A stretch of 64,000 nt of DNA from Sulfitobacter alexandrii (lineage in GTDB: Bacteria; Pseudomonadota; Alphaproteobacteria; Rhodobacterales; Rhodobacteraceae). The stretch lies in NCBI RefSeq assembly GCF_001886735.1, contig NZ_CP018076.1, positions 3,720,001-3,784,000 on the forward strand, given 5' to 3'. A model generated the notes under the pieces. It did no database searches. It saw only the letters and a program-made list of their open reading frames with translations, and had not been told where the DNA came from. Position 1 is the first letter of the stretch. Every line of letters starts with the position of its first letter. This document shows, piece by piece, positions 26,881-35,518 of the stretch. A program made the position numbers and the translations under genes.

Positions 26881-28449
26881 ATGGCACAGAATCCCGATGC
26901 GATCTTCATAGGTTCAGGCCACAACAGCCTGGCCTGCGCGTGTCACCTCGCGGCGCGCGGATGGAAGGTCGCGATCTTTGAACAGAACGCCGAACCCGGC
27001 GGGGCGGTCAAGACCGGGGAATACACGCTGCCGGGCTATCGGCACGACTGGGGGGCGATGAACCTGTCGCTGTTTGCGGGATCGCAGTTTCATCAGCTGC
27101 ATGCGGCGGAACTGGCGCGACACGGGCTTGCCTTCGCGCCGACAGCGAATCCGTTTGCGAGCGTTTTTCCCGATGGCCGGTGGCTGGGTATTTCCAGTGA
27201 CGTCGCGCTGACAACCGCCCGGATTCGCGGATTCTCGGAAGCGGACGCCGAGGCCTGGACGGGCCTGACCGAAAGCTTTCCTTCCGATGCAGAGTCTATT
27301 CTCGGCGTGCTTGGCAGCCCGATGAACACGCGGGCGCTGGGCGCCGTCATGGGCAAGACAATGTGGAAGCGGGGCACCTCAGGCGCGCTCGACCTTGCGC
27401 GATTCCTGATGACGTCGCCACGTGCCTGGCTTGACCAGACATTCCAGGATGACCGGGTCAAGGCAACCTTCGCGGCCTGGGGGATGCATCTGGATTTTGC
27501 CCCGGATATCGCGGGCGGAGCTGTTTTCCCTTATCTGGAGGCGATGGCGGGGCAGGCATTCGGCATGGTCCTGGGCCAGGGCGGCGCCCGCACGATCACC
27601 GATGCGATGATCGGGATGATAGAAGCCCGGGGCGGCACGGTTACCTGCAATGCAAAGGTCACCAACATTGAACAGGCCGGCGGCCGCGCGATCGGCGTGG
27701 TCCTGGCGGATGGCAGCGTCGTGCGTGCCGAGAAGGCAGTGATCGCCAATGTCTCTCCCTCCGGCTTGCTGAAGCTCACCGGCGGTACCGGAGACGCGCG
27801 CCACGAACGCGCGATGCAGACGTTCCAGCACGCGCCGGGCACCGTGATGATCCACCTCGCAATGGACCAGTTGCCCGAATGGCCGGCAGCGGAGCTGAAA
27901 CGCTTTGCCTATGTCCACATGGCCCCGTCGATGGATCAGATGGCCCGCACCTATGCCCAGGCAAAGGCCGGGTTGTTGCCGGACGAACCGGTGATCGTCT
28001 GCGGCCAGCCCACGGTCGTCGACCCGTCGCGCGCGCCTGCGAGCAAGCACGTGCTGTGGCTTCAGGTCCGGATGGCGCCGGGCCAGATCAGGGGCGACGC
28101 GGCAGGTGGCATCACCGCCAGAAACTGGCAGGACGCCGCGGAACCCTTTGCCGACCGCGCGCTGGACATACTTGAGCGTTACGCGCCAGGTACCCGCGAC
28201 CGTATACTGGGCAAACACGTGGTGACGCCGGACATGTTCGAGGCAGACAATCCGAACCTTGTCGGGGGCGATCAGGTCTGCGGCAGTCACCACCTGCATC
28301 AGCATTTCATCAACCGTCCCGCGCTGGGTTACGCCGACGGGACGACACCGATCCGCAATCTCTATCACACCGGTGCTGCAGTCTGGCCCGGTGGCGGCAC
28401 AGGGGCAGGGCCCGGCACCCTCCTGGCCAGAAAACTTGTCGGAAACTAA
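26881..28449 (+). CDS. FAD-dependent oxidoreductase, phytoene-desaturase-like (copy 2)
   Basis: A 522-aa flavoprotein paralogous to the one at 24.4-26.0 kb. Matching landmarks are IGSGHNSLACACHLAARG at the N-terminus, the LPGYRHDW block, NPNLVGGDQ, and the C-terminal NLYHTGAAVWPGGGTGAGPG that closes over FAD. Some catalytic-core segments differ, so the two copies probably act on different intermediates or form a heteromer. The ribosome site is AAGGAGTCC. First gene of the rightward operon, followed at 33 bases by the ABC binding protein, so the enzyme is likely co-induced with uptake of its substrate. Confidence 0.87.
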   Translation: MAQNPDAIFIGSGHNSLACACHLAARGWKVAIFEQNAEPGGAVKTGEYTLPGYRHDWGAMNLSLFAGSQFHQLHAAELARHGLAFAPTANPFASVFPDGRWLGISSDVALTTARIRGFSEADAEAWTGLTESFPSDAESILGVLGSPMNTRALGAVMGKTMWKRGTSGALDLARFLMTSPRAWLDQTFQDDRVKATFAAWGMHLDFAPDIAGGAVFPYLEAMAGQAFGMVLGQGGARTITDAMIGMIEARGGTVTCNAKVTNIEQAGGRAIGVVLADGSVVRAEKAVIANVSPSGLLKLTGGTGDARHERAMQTFQHAPGTVMIHLAMDQLPEWPAAELKRFAYVHMAPSMDQMARTYAQAKAGLLPDEPVIVCGQPTVVDPSRAPASKHVLWLQVRMAPGQIRGDAAGGITARNWQDAAEPFADRALDILERYAPGTRDRILGKHVVTPDMFEADNPNLVGGDQVCGSHHLHQHFINRPALGYADGTTPIRNLYHTGAAVWPGGGTGAGPGTLLARKLVGN

Positions 28450-28482
28450 CTGGAAAAAACCAGATCAACAGGGGAATTAGAA

Positions 28483-30009
28483 ATGTCACTTTCAAGAAGA
28501 AGCCTGCTCAAGTCTTCGGCGGCGGCTGCCGCTTTCGCCACCATCAGCCTGCCCAGCTTTGCTCAGGAGATCGAGGAACTGGTGATCGCCTACAACGTCA
28601 ACCTGCCGAGCTGGGATCCCACCGTTGGGCCCTCTGCGGTCAACCCTACGATCCAGGGCCTGTACCAGTCGGTCTACGACCTCTTCATCCATCAGGAGCC
28701 CGACCTGTCCTTTGCGCCGGGTCTCATCACCGACTGGGGCTGGAACGAGGACAACACCAAGCTGTGGATGGACGTTCGTGAGGGCGTGACATGGCACAAC
28801 GGTGATCCCTTCACCGCCGAGGACGTGGCATGGTCGCTTCAGCGGGCGGCGAACCCGGACACGGGCAATCCCATCCAGTTCATCTGGGGGAAAGTCGAGA
28901 ACATCACCGCAGAGGGCAACCGGGTCACCGCGGACGTCAAGGAATACGAACCCACGTTCTTCAAGTGGATGAGTTTCCTGACCGGCTATGTCCTGCCCAA
29001 GAAATACTACGAGGAAGTGGGCGCGGAAGGCTTTGAGGCAGCGCCGATCGGTACTGGCCCGTACATGGTGGACCGGTTCGAACGGAATGCCTTTGTCAGG
29101 CTCAAGGCGAACGAGAACTACTGGGGCGGCGCGCCCGAGTTCAAGACCGTGACGATCAAGTTCGTGACCGACGCCGCCAGCCGCGTGGCGGAGATCGAAT
29201 CCGGAAATTCGCATGTCACCCTCGAAGTCCCCTACGAGGAGTTCGACCGGTTGAAAGCCAAGGACGGCATTACCGGCGTGGCCGAGCCGATCTCGGATAT
29301 CGGGATGATCTTCCTGAACGACATCGACGTCATGACCGATCCAAACGTCCGCAAGGCGGCGGCCCATGCCATTGACAAGCCGCTCATCATCGAACGGCTG
29401 CTGTCGGGATACGGGATCCCGATCGATACCCTGCAGACACCGGATTACGTTGCCTATGACGAGACGATCAAGGTGCCCTACGACCCCGAGCTGTCCAAGC
29501 AGCTTCTGGCCGAAAGCGGCTACGGACCCGACAACCCGGTGAAGTTCAAGATCCAGACCACACGCGGCTTCAAGCCGAAGGACTACGAGATGGTTCAGGC
29601 CATCGTCGGTCTCTGGCGGCGGGTCGGTATCGAAGCCGAGATCGAAGTCTACGAGATCGCCAAGCACTACGAACTTCGCGCTGCGGATACGCTGGCTCCT
29701 GCCGCGTTCTACAACTGGGGCAATTCGGTCGGCGACCCGACCACGTCGACCGGGTTCGCCATGTTCGGCCCCTCTCCGCATTCGGTCTGGGACGGGCAGG
29801 AAACCTTCGACGCGATTCTTCCGCTCTGGGCTGAATCGGACGAGGAAAAGCGCATCGAAGGATGGAAGGCCGTGGATCGCCTTGTCGCCGAGAATGCCGA
29901 GGTGATCCCGCTGCTGCAGTATGTCCAGCCGATCCTGTCGGTGTCGGAGGTCAAGGTGACACCGCACCGGTCCGGCGCGCTGCTGCCGCACCTGATGACC
30001 CGGGCCTGA
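28483..30009 (+). CDS. ABC importer solute-binding protein, family 5
   Basis: A 508-aa periplasmic receptor of the oligopeptide/nickel/opine class (SBP_bac_5). The N-terminus SLSRRSLLKSSAAAAAFATI, ending in PSFAQE, has a twin-arginine motif, so export through Tat is likely. The family signature lies around LWMDVREGVTWHNGDPFTAEDVAWS, quoted here only in part, followed by the GTGPYMVDRF block. Ligand specificity is not predictable from sequence. A strong stem-loop with a T-run follows the gene and probably reduces transcription into the permease genes, which fits the need for more receptor than transporter. Confidence 0.92.
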   Translation: MSLSRRSLLKSSAAAAAFATISLPSFAQEIEELVIAYNVNLPSWDPTVGPSAVNPTIQGLYQSVYDLFIHQEPDLSFAPGLITDWGWNEDNTKLWMDVREGVTWHNGDPFTAEDVAWSLQRAANPDTGNPIQFIWGKVENITAEGNRVTADVKEYEPTFFKWMSFLTGYVLPKKYYEEVGAEGFEAAPIGTGPYMVDRFERNAFVRLKANENYWGGAPEFKTVTIKFVTDAASRVAEIESGNSHVTLEVPYEEFDRLKAKDGITGVAEPISDIGMIFLNDIDVMTDPNVRKAAAHAIDKPLIIERLLSGYGIPIDTLQTPDYVAYDETIKVPYDPELSKQLLAESGYGPDNPVKFKIQTTRGFKPKDYEMVQAIVGLWRRVGIEAEIEVYEIAKHYELRAADTLAPAAFYNWGNSVGDPTTSTGFAMFGPSPHSVWDGQETFDAILPLWAESDEEKRIEGWKAVDRLVAENAEVIPLLQYVQPILSVSEVKVTPHRSGALLPHLMTRA

Positions 30010-30024
30010 AGACTCTCCCTGACT

Positions 30025-30058
30025 GGTGGGGTCGCATCTGCGGCCTCACCGCTTTTTT
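30025..30058 (+). terminator. Stem-loop with T-run between binding protein and permease
   Basis: GGTGGGGTCGCA (30025-30036) pairs with TGCGGCCTCACC (30039-30050) through 11 usable pairs, two of them G-T, leaving an ATCT loop. TTTTTT follows at 30053-30058. Because the downstream permease starts ten bases later and has no separate promoter, this is best read as a leaky terminator that sets the expression ratio inside the operon. Confidence 0.75.
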
Positions 30059-30067
30059 CGGGTTCAA

Positions 30068-31078
30068 ATGACTCTGCTGCGCACCATCGTCATGCGGTTG
30101 CTGACCACCGCCATCACGCTCTTTGGCGTGGCCGTGATCGTGTTTGTCGTGATCCGCGTGGTACCGGGCAATCCCATCGCGATGATGCTGCCCCCCGGCG
30201 CCACGGACGCGGACATCGCCCGGCTCGAGGCGCAGTACGGTTTCGACAAGTCCATCTTCGATCAGTTCGTCATCTGGTTCGGGGGCGTTCTGCAGGGCGA
30301 TTTCGGCACCTCGATCTCGCTTCGGCAACCGGTGTCGTCACTGGTTCTCAACAGGCTGCCCGCCACATTGGAACTGTCCTTCGTTGCATTGGTTCTGGCC
30401 GTCATGATGGGCGGCGCGCTGGCGCTGGTCGGCACGCGCTTCAGGGATGGCAAGACCGAAGGCGCGGTCGACGTCACGGCGGGCATGGCGCTGTCCATTC
30501 CCGATTTTCTTTGGGGGCTGGTGCTGATCCTGCTGTTCGGTGTTCTCTGGCCAGTGTTTCACATATCGGGGCGCGTCTCCCCGTCTCTCGACATCGATTT
30601 CCACACCAATTTCTACCTCTTCGAAGCGATTGCGCGGATGCGTTTCGACGTGATCGGCGATCTGGCAGCGCATATGTTCATGCCCGCGCTGGCGCTGGCG
30701 ATTCCGTTGGCGGCGATCATCTCGCAGTTGCTCAAGCAGTCCCTGAAAGAGACCATGCACCTCGATTATGTGACCTTGGCGCGGACGAAGGGGTATGGCG
30801 AAAACCACGTCATCCTGCGCGAAGCGCTGCCAAATGCCATCCTGCCGACCCTGACCCTGGTCGGGGTGCAGTGCACCTTTCTGATCGGCGGCACCGTCAT
30901 CATCGAGAGACTGTTCAGCTACGAGGGTCTGGGCAACATGGCGATCGATGCGGTGATCAACCGCGACCTGCCTCTGATACAGGGGATCGTGATCCTTTTC
31001 GCCCTTCTGTTCACCCTCGTGAACCTTGCCGTCGACATGCTTTACGTCGTTCTGAACCCGAGGCTGCGCCATGCGTGA
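30068..31078 (+). CDS. ABC importer permease 1 (DppB-like)
   Basis: A 336-aa inner-membrane protein of the binding-protein-dependent transport family. The N-terminal helix (LLTTAITLFGVAVIVFVVIR) is followed by the DppB-type periplasmic segment VPGNPIAMMLPPG, then five further membrane helices. The cytoplasmic EAA loop reads LARTKGYGENHVILREALPN, where it docks on the ATPase. The start ATG lies just past the stem-loop after the binding protein. The longer in-frame sequence upstream runs through that stem-loop and was rejected. It overlaps permease 2 by eight bases. Confidence 0.92.
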   Translation: MTLLRTIVMRLLTTAITLFGVAVIVFVVIRVVPGNPIAMMLPPGATDADIARLEAQYGFDKSIFDQFVIWFGGVLQGDFGTSISLRQPVSSLVLNRLPATLELSFVALVLAVMMGGALALVGTRFRDGKTEGAVDVTAGMALSIPDFLWGLVLILLFGVLWPVFHISGRVSPSLDIDFHTNFYLFEAIARMRFDVIGDLAAHMFMPALALAIPLAAIISQLLKQSLKETMHLDYVTLARTKGYGENHVILREALPNAILPTLTLVGVQCTFLIGGTVIIERLFSYEGLGNMAIDAVINRDLPLIQGIVILFALLFTLVNLAVDMLYVVLNPRLRHA

Positions 31079-31922
31079 TGCCCGCGCTGAAGTGGCACGC
31101 CCGGTCGGGGCGAGGCTGTGGCTGTCAGGCAGCTGGCTGACGCTGCTTGTCCTTGCCGCCGTCCTCGCCCCCTGGATCGCCCCCAAGGATCCGCTGATGC
31201 AGGACCTGTTCCTGGGCCGGATGCCGCCCTTCTGGCAGACAGGGGCAGAACCGGGATACTGGCTGGGCACCGACTCACTGGGGCGCGATGTGCTGTCCCG
31301 GATGCTGTACGGCGCGCGCCTTGCGCTGATCGTCGCGCTGATCGCCGGTACTCTGACCTGCGTCATAGGGGCGACGCTGGGGTTGATCGCAGGATACTAC
31401 CGCGGCTGGCCCGACCGGATCATCAGCCGTTTCGTGGACATCTGGATGGCCTTTCCGCCGGTGCTGTTCGCCATCCTGCTCATTGCCGTTCTCGGGCCGG
31501 GTCTGTGGTCGATCATCATCGCCATCGTCGTGATCGACTGGACCCGTTTTGCCCGCGTGATCCGGGCCGAGGCCATGAGCCAGGGCGCGATGGACTACGT
31601 GGCCTCCGCACAGGTTGCCGGGCGGCGGCGGCTGGGTACCATGCTCACCGAGATCCTGCCGAATGTCCTTCCGACCATCGTCGCGCTGTTGACCCTTGAA
31701 ATGGGGATTGCCGTCATTGTCGAGGCGATCCTGTCCTTCGTGAACCTGTCGATTTCGACCGACAGCCCGACGTGGGGGGGCATGATTGCCGAGGGCCGCA
31801 CATCGGTGCACCAGGCGTGGTGGGTGCTGGTCTTTCCGCTGATCGCGCTGTTCCTCACGGTCCTCAGCTTTTCCCAGTTGGGCGAAGGGTTGAAAGACCG
31901 CTTCGATCCGGTGCTGCGATGA
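31071..31922 (+). CDS. ABC importer permease 2 (DppC-like)
   Basis: A 283-aa inner-membrane partner of permease 1. It shows the DppC-type N-terminal helix, the loop LGTDSLGRDVLSRMLYGAR, and an EAA loop ASAQVAGRRRLGTMLTEILP. Five to six membrane helices are visible. The start overlaps the end of permease 1 and the stop overlaps the first ATPase start by four bases, so the four transport genes are translated as a block. Confidence 0.92.
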   Translation: MRDARAEVARPVGARLWLSGSWLTLLVLAAVLAPWIAPKDPLMQDLFLGRMPPFWQTGAEPGYWLGTDSLGRDVLSRMLYGARLALIVALIAGTLTCVIGATLGLIAGYYRGWPDRIISRFVDIWMAFPPVLFAILLIAVLGPGLWSIIIAIVVIDWTRFARVIRAEAMSQGAMDYVASAQVAGRRRLGTMLTEILPNVLPTIVALLTLEMGIAVIVEAILSFVNLSISTDSPTWGGMIAEGRTSVHQAWWVLVFPLIALFLTVLSFSQLGEGLKDRFDPVLR

Positions 31923-32788
31923 CCGGCTTTCTTTCCATCCGCAATCTGACTGTCCGCCTCAAGAATGGCGCATCCATCCTGCGCTCTGTCTCGCTCGAGG
32001 TTTCCGCAGGCCAGGTACATGGGCTGGTCGGTGAATCCGGTGCGGGCAAATCCATGATCGGCAAGGCGGTGCTCGGCACGTTGCCCCGTGCGCTGGAAGT
32101 CACCGGGGGTGAAATTTGGCTGGACGGCACGAACCTGATGGCCCTGTCCGCCACCGAACGGCGCAGGCGCATCGGCGCGACGGCCGCGCTGATCCCGCAG
32201 GATCCGCTCACCGCCCTGAATCCGTCCAAGCGGATCGGACCGCAGATCACCCGGCGGCTGGTGGATATCCTGGGCTGGAGCAGGAAAGACGCCGAAGCCC
32301 GCGCGCTCGAATTGCTGGCGGAAGTACATATTCCCGATCCTGCACGGGTCATGCGCAACTACCCGCACGAGCTCTCCGGCGGGATGAGGCAGCGTATTCT
32401 GATCGCATCGGCCTTTGCCGCGGAACCGAAACTCATCATTGCTGATGAACCGACAACAGCGCTGGATGTCACGGTCCAGCGGCAGATCATTCGCCTGATC
32501 GCGGACATGCAGGCACGCCATGGCACCGCGTTGCTTTTCGTGACCCATGATCTCGGCGTCGTATCAAAGGTCTGCGACACGTTGAGTGTTCTCTATGCCG
32601 GGAAGGTGGTCGAGGACGCGCGCATGCACCGGTTCTTCATGCGACCGATCCATCCCTATTCCGCGGCGCTTCTGGCGGCGACACCGACCTACACCGATCC
32701 GACGGGAAGCCTTTCGCCGGTATCGTCCGAGGTCATCGCAGCCGTCGAGGCCGAAGTGGCTCAACATGATGCGAGGCGCGCGCGATGA
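31919..32788 (+). CDS. ABC importer ATPase 1 (DppD-like)
   Basis: A 289-aa nucleotide-binding subunit powering the importer. Walker A is GESGAGKS, the signature is LSGGMRQR, Walker B with the catalytic Glu is LIIADEPTTALD, and the switch His is in LFVTHDLGVV. The C-terminal oligopeptide-transporter segment (HPYSAALLAATPT) is present, but the Cys cluster found in some DppD proteins is not. The real start is the ATG overlapping the permease 2 stop. Sequence upstream in frame is inside the permease gene. Confidence 0.93.
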   Translation: MTGFLSIRNLTVRLKNGASILRSVSLEVSAGQVHGLVGESGAGKSMIGKAVLGTLPRALEVTGGEIWLDGTNLMALSATERRRRIGATAALIPQDPLTALNPSKRIGPQITRRLVDILGWSRKDAEARALELLAEVHIPDPARVMRNYPHELSGGMRQRILIASAFAAEPKLIIADEPTTALDVTVQRQIIRLIADMQARHGTALLFVTHDLGVVSKVCDTLSVLYAGKVVEDARMHRFFMRPIHPYSAALLAATPTYTDPTGSLSPVSSEVIAAVEAEVAQHDARRAR

Positions 32789-33579
32789 TCTATCAGGTGC
32801 GGGATCTGCGCCTGTCCTTGCCGGACATGACGCGCAAGCCATTTCTGGGGGCCGCGCCGCGCATCGAGATCCTCAAGGGGATGACCTTCGACATTCCGAA
32901 AGGGGCGGTCGTCGGGATCGTCGGCGGGTCCGGTTCGGGCAAATCGACACTGGGACGCGCGATGCTGCGCCTGCTTGAGCCCACGGGTGGGGAGATCCTT
33001 TTCGATGGGCGGAACATCACACATCTTGGCGAAAGCGCCCTGCGCCCCATGCGCCGACGGTTCCAGATGATTTTCCAGGATCCCATGTCGTCCCTCAACC
33101 CGCGACGGCGCGTAGCGGGGATCATTGCCGGCCCGCTCAAGCTGCACGGTTTGGACGGGGTGCAGCGACGTGTGGACGAAGCGCTCGACATGGTGGGTCT
33201 GCCAAGATCCTTTGCCCGGCGCTATCCGCATGAACTTTCGGGCGGGCAACGTCAGCGGGTCGGGATCGCCCGGGCCATTGCGCTGCGGCCCGAATTCATC
33301 CTCGCGGACGAGATCGTCTCCGGACTGGACGTATCTTCGCAGGCCCAGGTGCTGAACCTGTTGGAGGAGCTGGTGCGGGAGCTGGGCTTGACCCTGGCCT
33401 TCATCAGCCATGACCTTTCGGTGATCCGACGACTGTGCAACCGGGTGATCGTTCTGCATCAGGGCGTGATTGTCGAAGAAGCCGAGACGGCAACACTGTT
33501 CGACGCACCAAAGGCGCGTTATACGCAAGAACTGTTGGAAGCCATTCCGCTGCCAGACCCGTTCCAGAACTGGCTCTGA
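32785..33579 (+). CDS. ABC importer ATPase 2 (DppF-like)
   Basis: A 264-aa second nucleotide-binding subunit. Walker A is GGSGSGKST, the signature LSGGQRQR, Walker B FILADEIVSGLDVS, and the switch His lies in AFISHDLSVI. The residue after the catalytic Glu is Ile, not the usual Pro, a common variant in this subfamily. The start overlaps ATPase 1 by four bases. The C-terminus ends ELLEAIPLPDP, normal for DppF-type proteins. Confidence 0.93.
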   Translation: MIYQVRDLRLSLPDMTRKPFLGAAPRIEILKGMTFDIPKGAVVGIVGGSGSGKSTLGRAMLRLLEPTGGEILFDGRNITHLGESALRPMRRRFQMIFQDPMSSLNPRRRVAGIIAGPLKLHGLDGVQRRVDEALDMVGLPRSFARRYPHELSGGQRQRVGIARAIALRPEFILADEIVSGLDVSSQAQVLNLLEELVRELGLTLAFISHDLSVIRRLCNRVIVLHQGVIVEEAETATLFDAPKARYTQELLEAIPLPDPFQNWL

Positions 33580-33618
33580 TATCGGACAACTCCCCAACCC
33601 GCCTTATCAGAGACTGAA

Positions 33619-34737
33619 ATGACCACGGATCCCGCCTACTTTCTTTACCATTCCATCGGCCAGTATCCCGGCAAGGCTGAAGAGATGGCCGCCGCTCTCT
33701 CGGCTTTTTCGGAAGACTGGGGGCGTCGGGACGACGCGCAATGGCCGCGGGTGCTGACGGCGCGAGCCGAGTTCCTGAGCCTGTGGCGCACCCTGATCGA
33801 CGCGCCGGAGGATACCTTGACCTCGGCCGAAAACGTGACGACGGCGCTGTTCTCTATCCTTGGCGGTCTCCCACCGGAGCGTCTGCGCGGCAGAAAGGTC
33901 CTCGTTGGGGCGGACTGCTTCCCATCGCTTCATTTTCTGCTGAACGGCATGGCGGAGCGTTTGGGCTACACTCTGGAAACAGTGCCGGTTCGGCAGGGCG
34001 ATTTCTGGGTCCGTGACGAAGACATGATCGCCGCATGGGGCCCGGACGTGGGACTGGCGCTGCTCACTTTCGTGACGTCCACCGCTTCTCACCGGTGCGA
34101 CATAGATGCGTTGCGGGACCACGGCACGCGCATGGGCTCGATCGTCGGGCTTGATCTGACGCAGGGTGTCGGCATCCTGCCCTTTTCCGTTGCCCGAACG
34201 CCGGTGGATTTCGTCGTATCGACGTCGCTCAAGTGGCTGTGCGGTACACCGGGGGCGGGTATCATCCAGATGCGCAAGGCGCTGATCGAACGATGCAAGC
34301 CGGAACTTCGCGGCTGGTTCTCGCAGGAGAACCCCTTCTCATGGGATCTGGACGGGTTCGAGTACGCGCCTGATGCGCGTCGGTTCGAACATGGCACGCC
34401 ATCCGTCTTGGCCTGCCTCGGTTCGATCCCGGCACTGAAATGGCATGCCGCGCAATCCGGTTTGCTCGATCACAACCGCACCCTGACACGGCAGGTGATC
34501 GAGCGGGCGCGTGAAATGAACCTGCCGCTGGCGAGCCCCGAGGCCGAGGACCGTAGGGGCGGGTCTGTCATGCTGGAATTGCCCGGCGATTGCGACCCTG
34601 CCAAGGTCGTTGACGGCCTGCGCGGCAGGTCGGTGCATGTGGATGCAAGAGGACGCATCCTGCGCATTTCACCGGGAACGGTAACGGATGATACCCACGT
34701 CGCACGTCTGTTCGACGGACTTGCGGCGCTGATCTGA
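33619..34737 (+). CDS. Kynureninase-like PLP enzyme (aminotransferase class V fold)
   Basis: A 372-aa fold-type I PLP protein of the class V/kynureninase group. Visible are the cofactor Asp in GLDLTQGVG and the Schiff-base Lys-205 in STSLKWLCGTPGAG, which resembles the kynureninase segment with Lys followed by Trp/Tyr, and a C-terminal RISPGTVT. Kynureninase cleaves the Cbeta-Cgamma bond of kynurenine to anthranilate and alanine. Relatives carry out other beta-cleavages or transaminations. It is 39 bases after the ABC ATPase, so it probably acts on the imported compound or a breakdown product. No tryptophan 2,3-dioxygenase is nearby. Confidence 0.78.
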   Translation: MTTDPAYFLYHSIGQYPGKAEEMAAALSAFSEDWGRRDDAQWPRVLTARAEFLSLWRTLIDAPEDTLTSAENVTTALFSILGGLPPERLRGRKVLVGADCFPSLHFLLNGMAERLGYTLETVPVRQGDFWVRDEDMIAAWGPDVGLALLTFVTSTASHRCDIDALRDHGTRMGSIVGLDLTQGVGILPFSVARTPVDFVVSTSLKWLCGTPGAGIIQMRKALIERCKPELRGWFSQENPFSWDLDGFEYAPDARRFEHGTPSVLACLGSIPALKWHAAQSGLLDHNRTLTRQVIERAREMNLPLASPEAEDRRGGSVMLELPGDCDPAKVVDGLRGRSVHVDARGRILRISPGTVTDDTHVARLFDGLAALI

Positions 34738-34752
34738 CACAGGAGCCACACC

Positions 34753-35448
34753 ATGCGCATCGCGATGTGGTCCGGACCACGCAATCTCAGCACGGCCATG
34801 ATGTACAGCTTTGGCGCGCGCGCCGATTTCACGGTCATGGACGAGCCCTTCTATGCTGTCTATCTCGAACGGACAGGGCTGGATCATCCGATGCGGGACG
34901 AGATCATCGCCCACCATGAGCGGGATCCGCAGAAGGTGGCGCAGGCTTGTACGCGCCAAGGTTCGCCGCACCTCTACATGAAGCACATGACGCAGCACAT
35001 GTTGCCGGGTGTCCCGATGGACTGGGCAGAGGGATGCGTACATGTGCACCTGTTGCGCCATCCCGCCCGCGTCATCGCCAGCTATGCGGCCAAGCGCGGT
35101 GCGCTGACACTGGAAGATATCGGATATGTGCAGCAGGCCCGCCTGTTCGACCAGTTCGGCGGTGTCGTGATCGACAGCCATGATGTCCGGGCCGATCCGG
35201 AAAAGTCCCTGCGCGGCCTATGCGCGGCCATTGACCTGCCGTTCGACACGGCGATGCTGAAATGGCCGGCCGGCCCCCGGGCCGAGGATGGCATCTGGGC
35301 CAGCCACTGGTACGCCGCTGTCCATCAGAGCACGGGTTTCTCCGGTGCCGAAGGTCCGCTGCCCGAACTTGATCGCGACCAAGCGGCGTTGGCCGAAAAG
35401 GCCATGCCGCATTACGAAAAACTCTGGGCTCGTCGGCTTGGAAAATAA
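34753..35448 (+). CDS. Sulfotransferase-like protein
   Basis: A 231-aa protein with a sulfotransferase-type P-loop at the very start (MWSGPRNLSTAMMYSF) and a second motif HLLRHPARVIASY equivalent to the 3'-phosphate site. Small proteins of this type sit beside amino-acid-metabolism genes in many proteobacteria, and their reaction is not established. Nucleotide-dependent transfer other than sulfation is possible. AGGAG precedes the ATG. It is the last gene of the rightward operon, 15 bases after the kynureninase-like gene. Confidence 0.75.
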   Translation: MRIAMWSGPRNLSTAMMYSFGARADFTVMDEPFYAVYLERTGLDHPMRDEIIAHHERDPQKVAQACTRQGSPHLYMKHMTQHMLPGVPMDWAEGCVHVHLLRHPARVIASYAAKRGALTLEDIGYVQQARLFDQFGGVVIDSHDVRADPEKSLRGLCAAIDLPFDTAMLKWPAGPRAEDGIWASHWYAAVHQSTGFSGAEGPLPELDRDQAALAEKAMPHYEKLWARRLGK

Positions 35449-35518
35449 TTTTCGAATGTCGTGAAACTTCTTCCTCTGCCCTTTCGTGGATGCTGCATAC
35501 ACAACGAGGGAGTTTTCA

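Noticed and set aside
24413..28449. Carotenoid biosynthesis, suggested by two phytoene-desaturase-like proteins
   Set aside because: No crtB, crtE, crtY or photosynthesis genes are nearby. The neighbours are an importer, a hydrolase and IorAB, which indicate catabolism.
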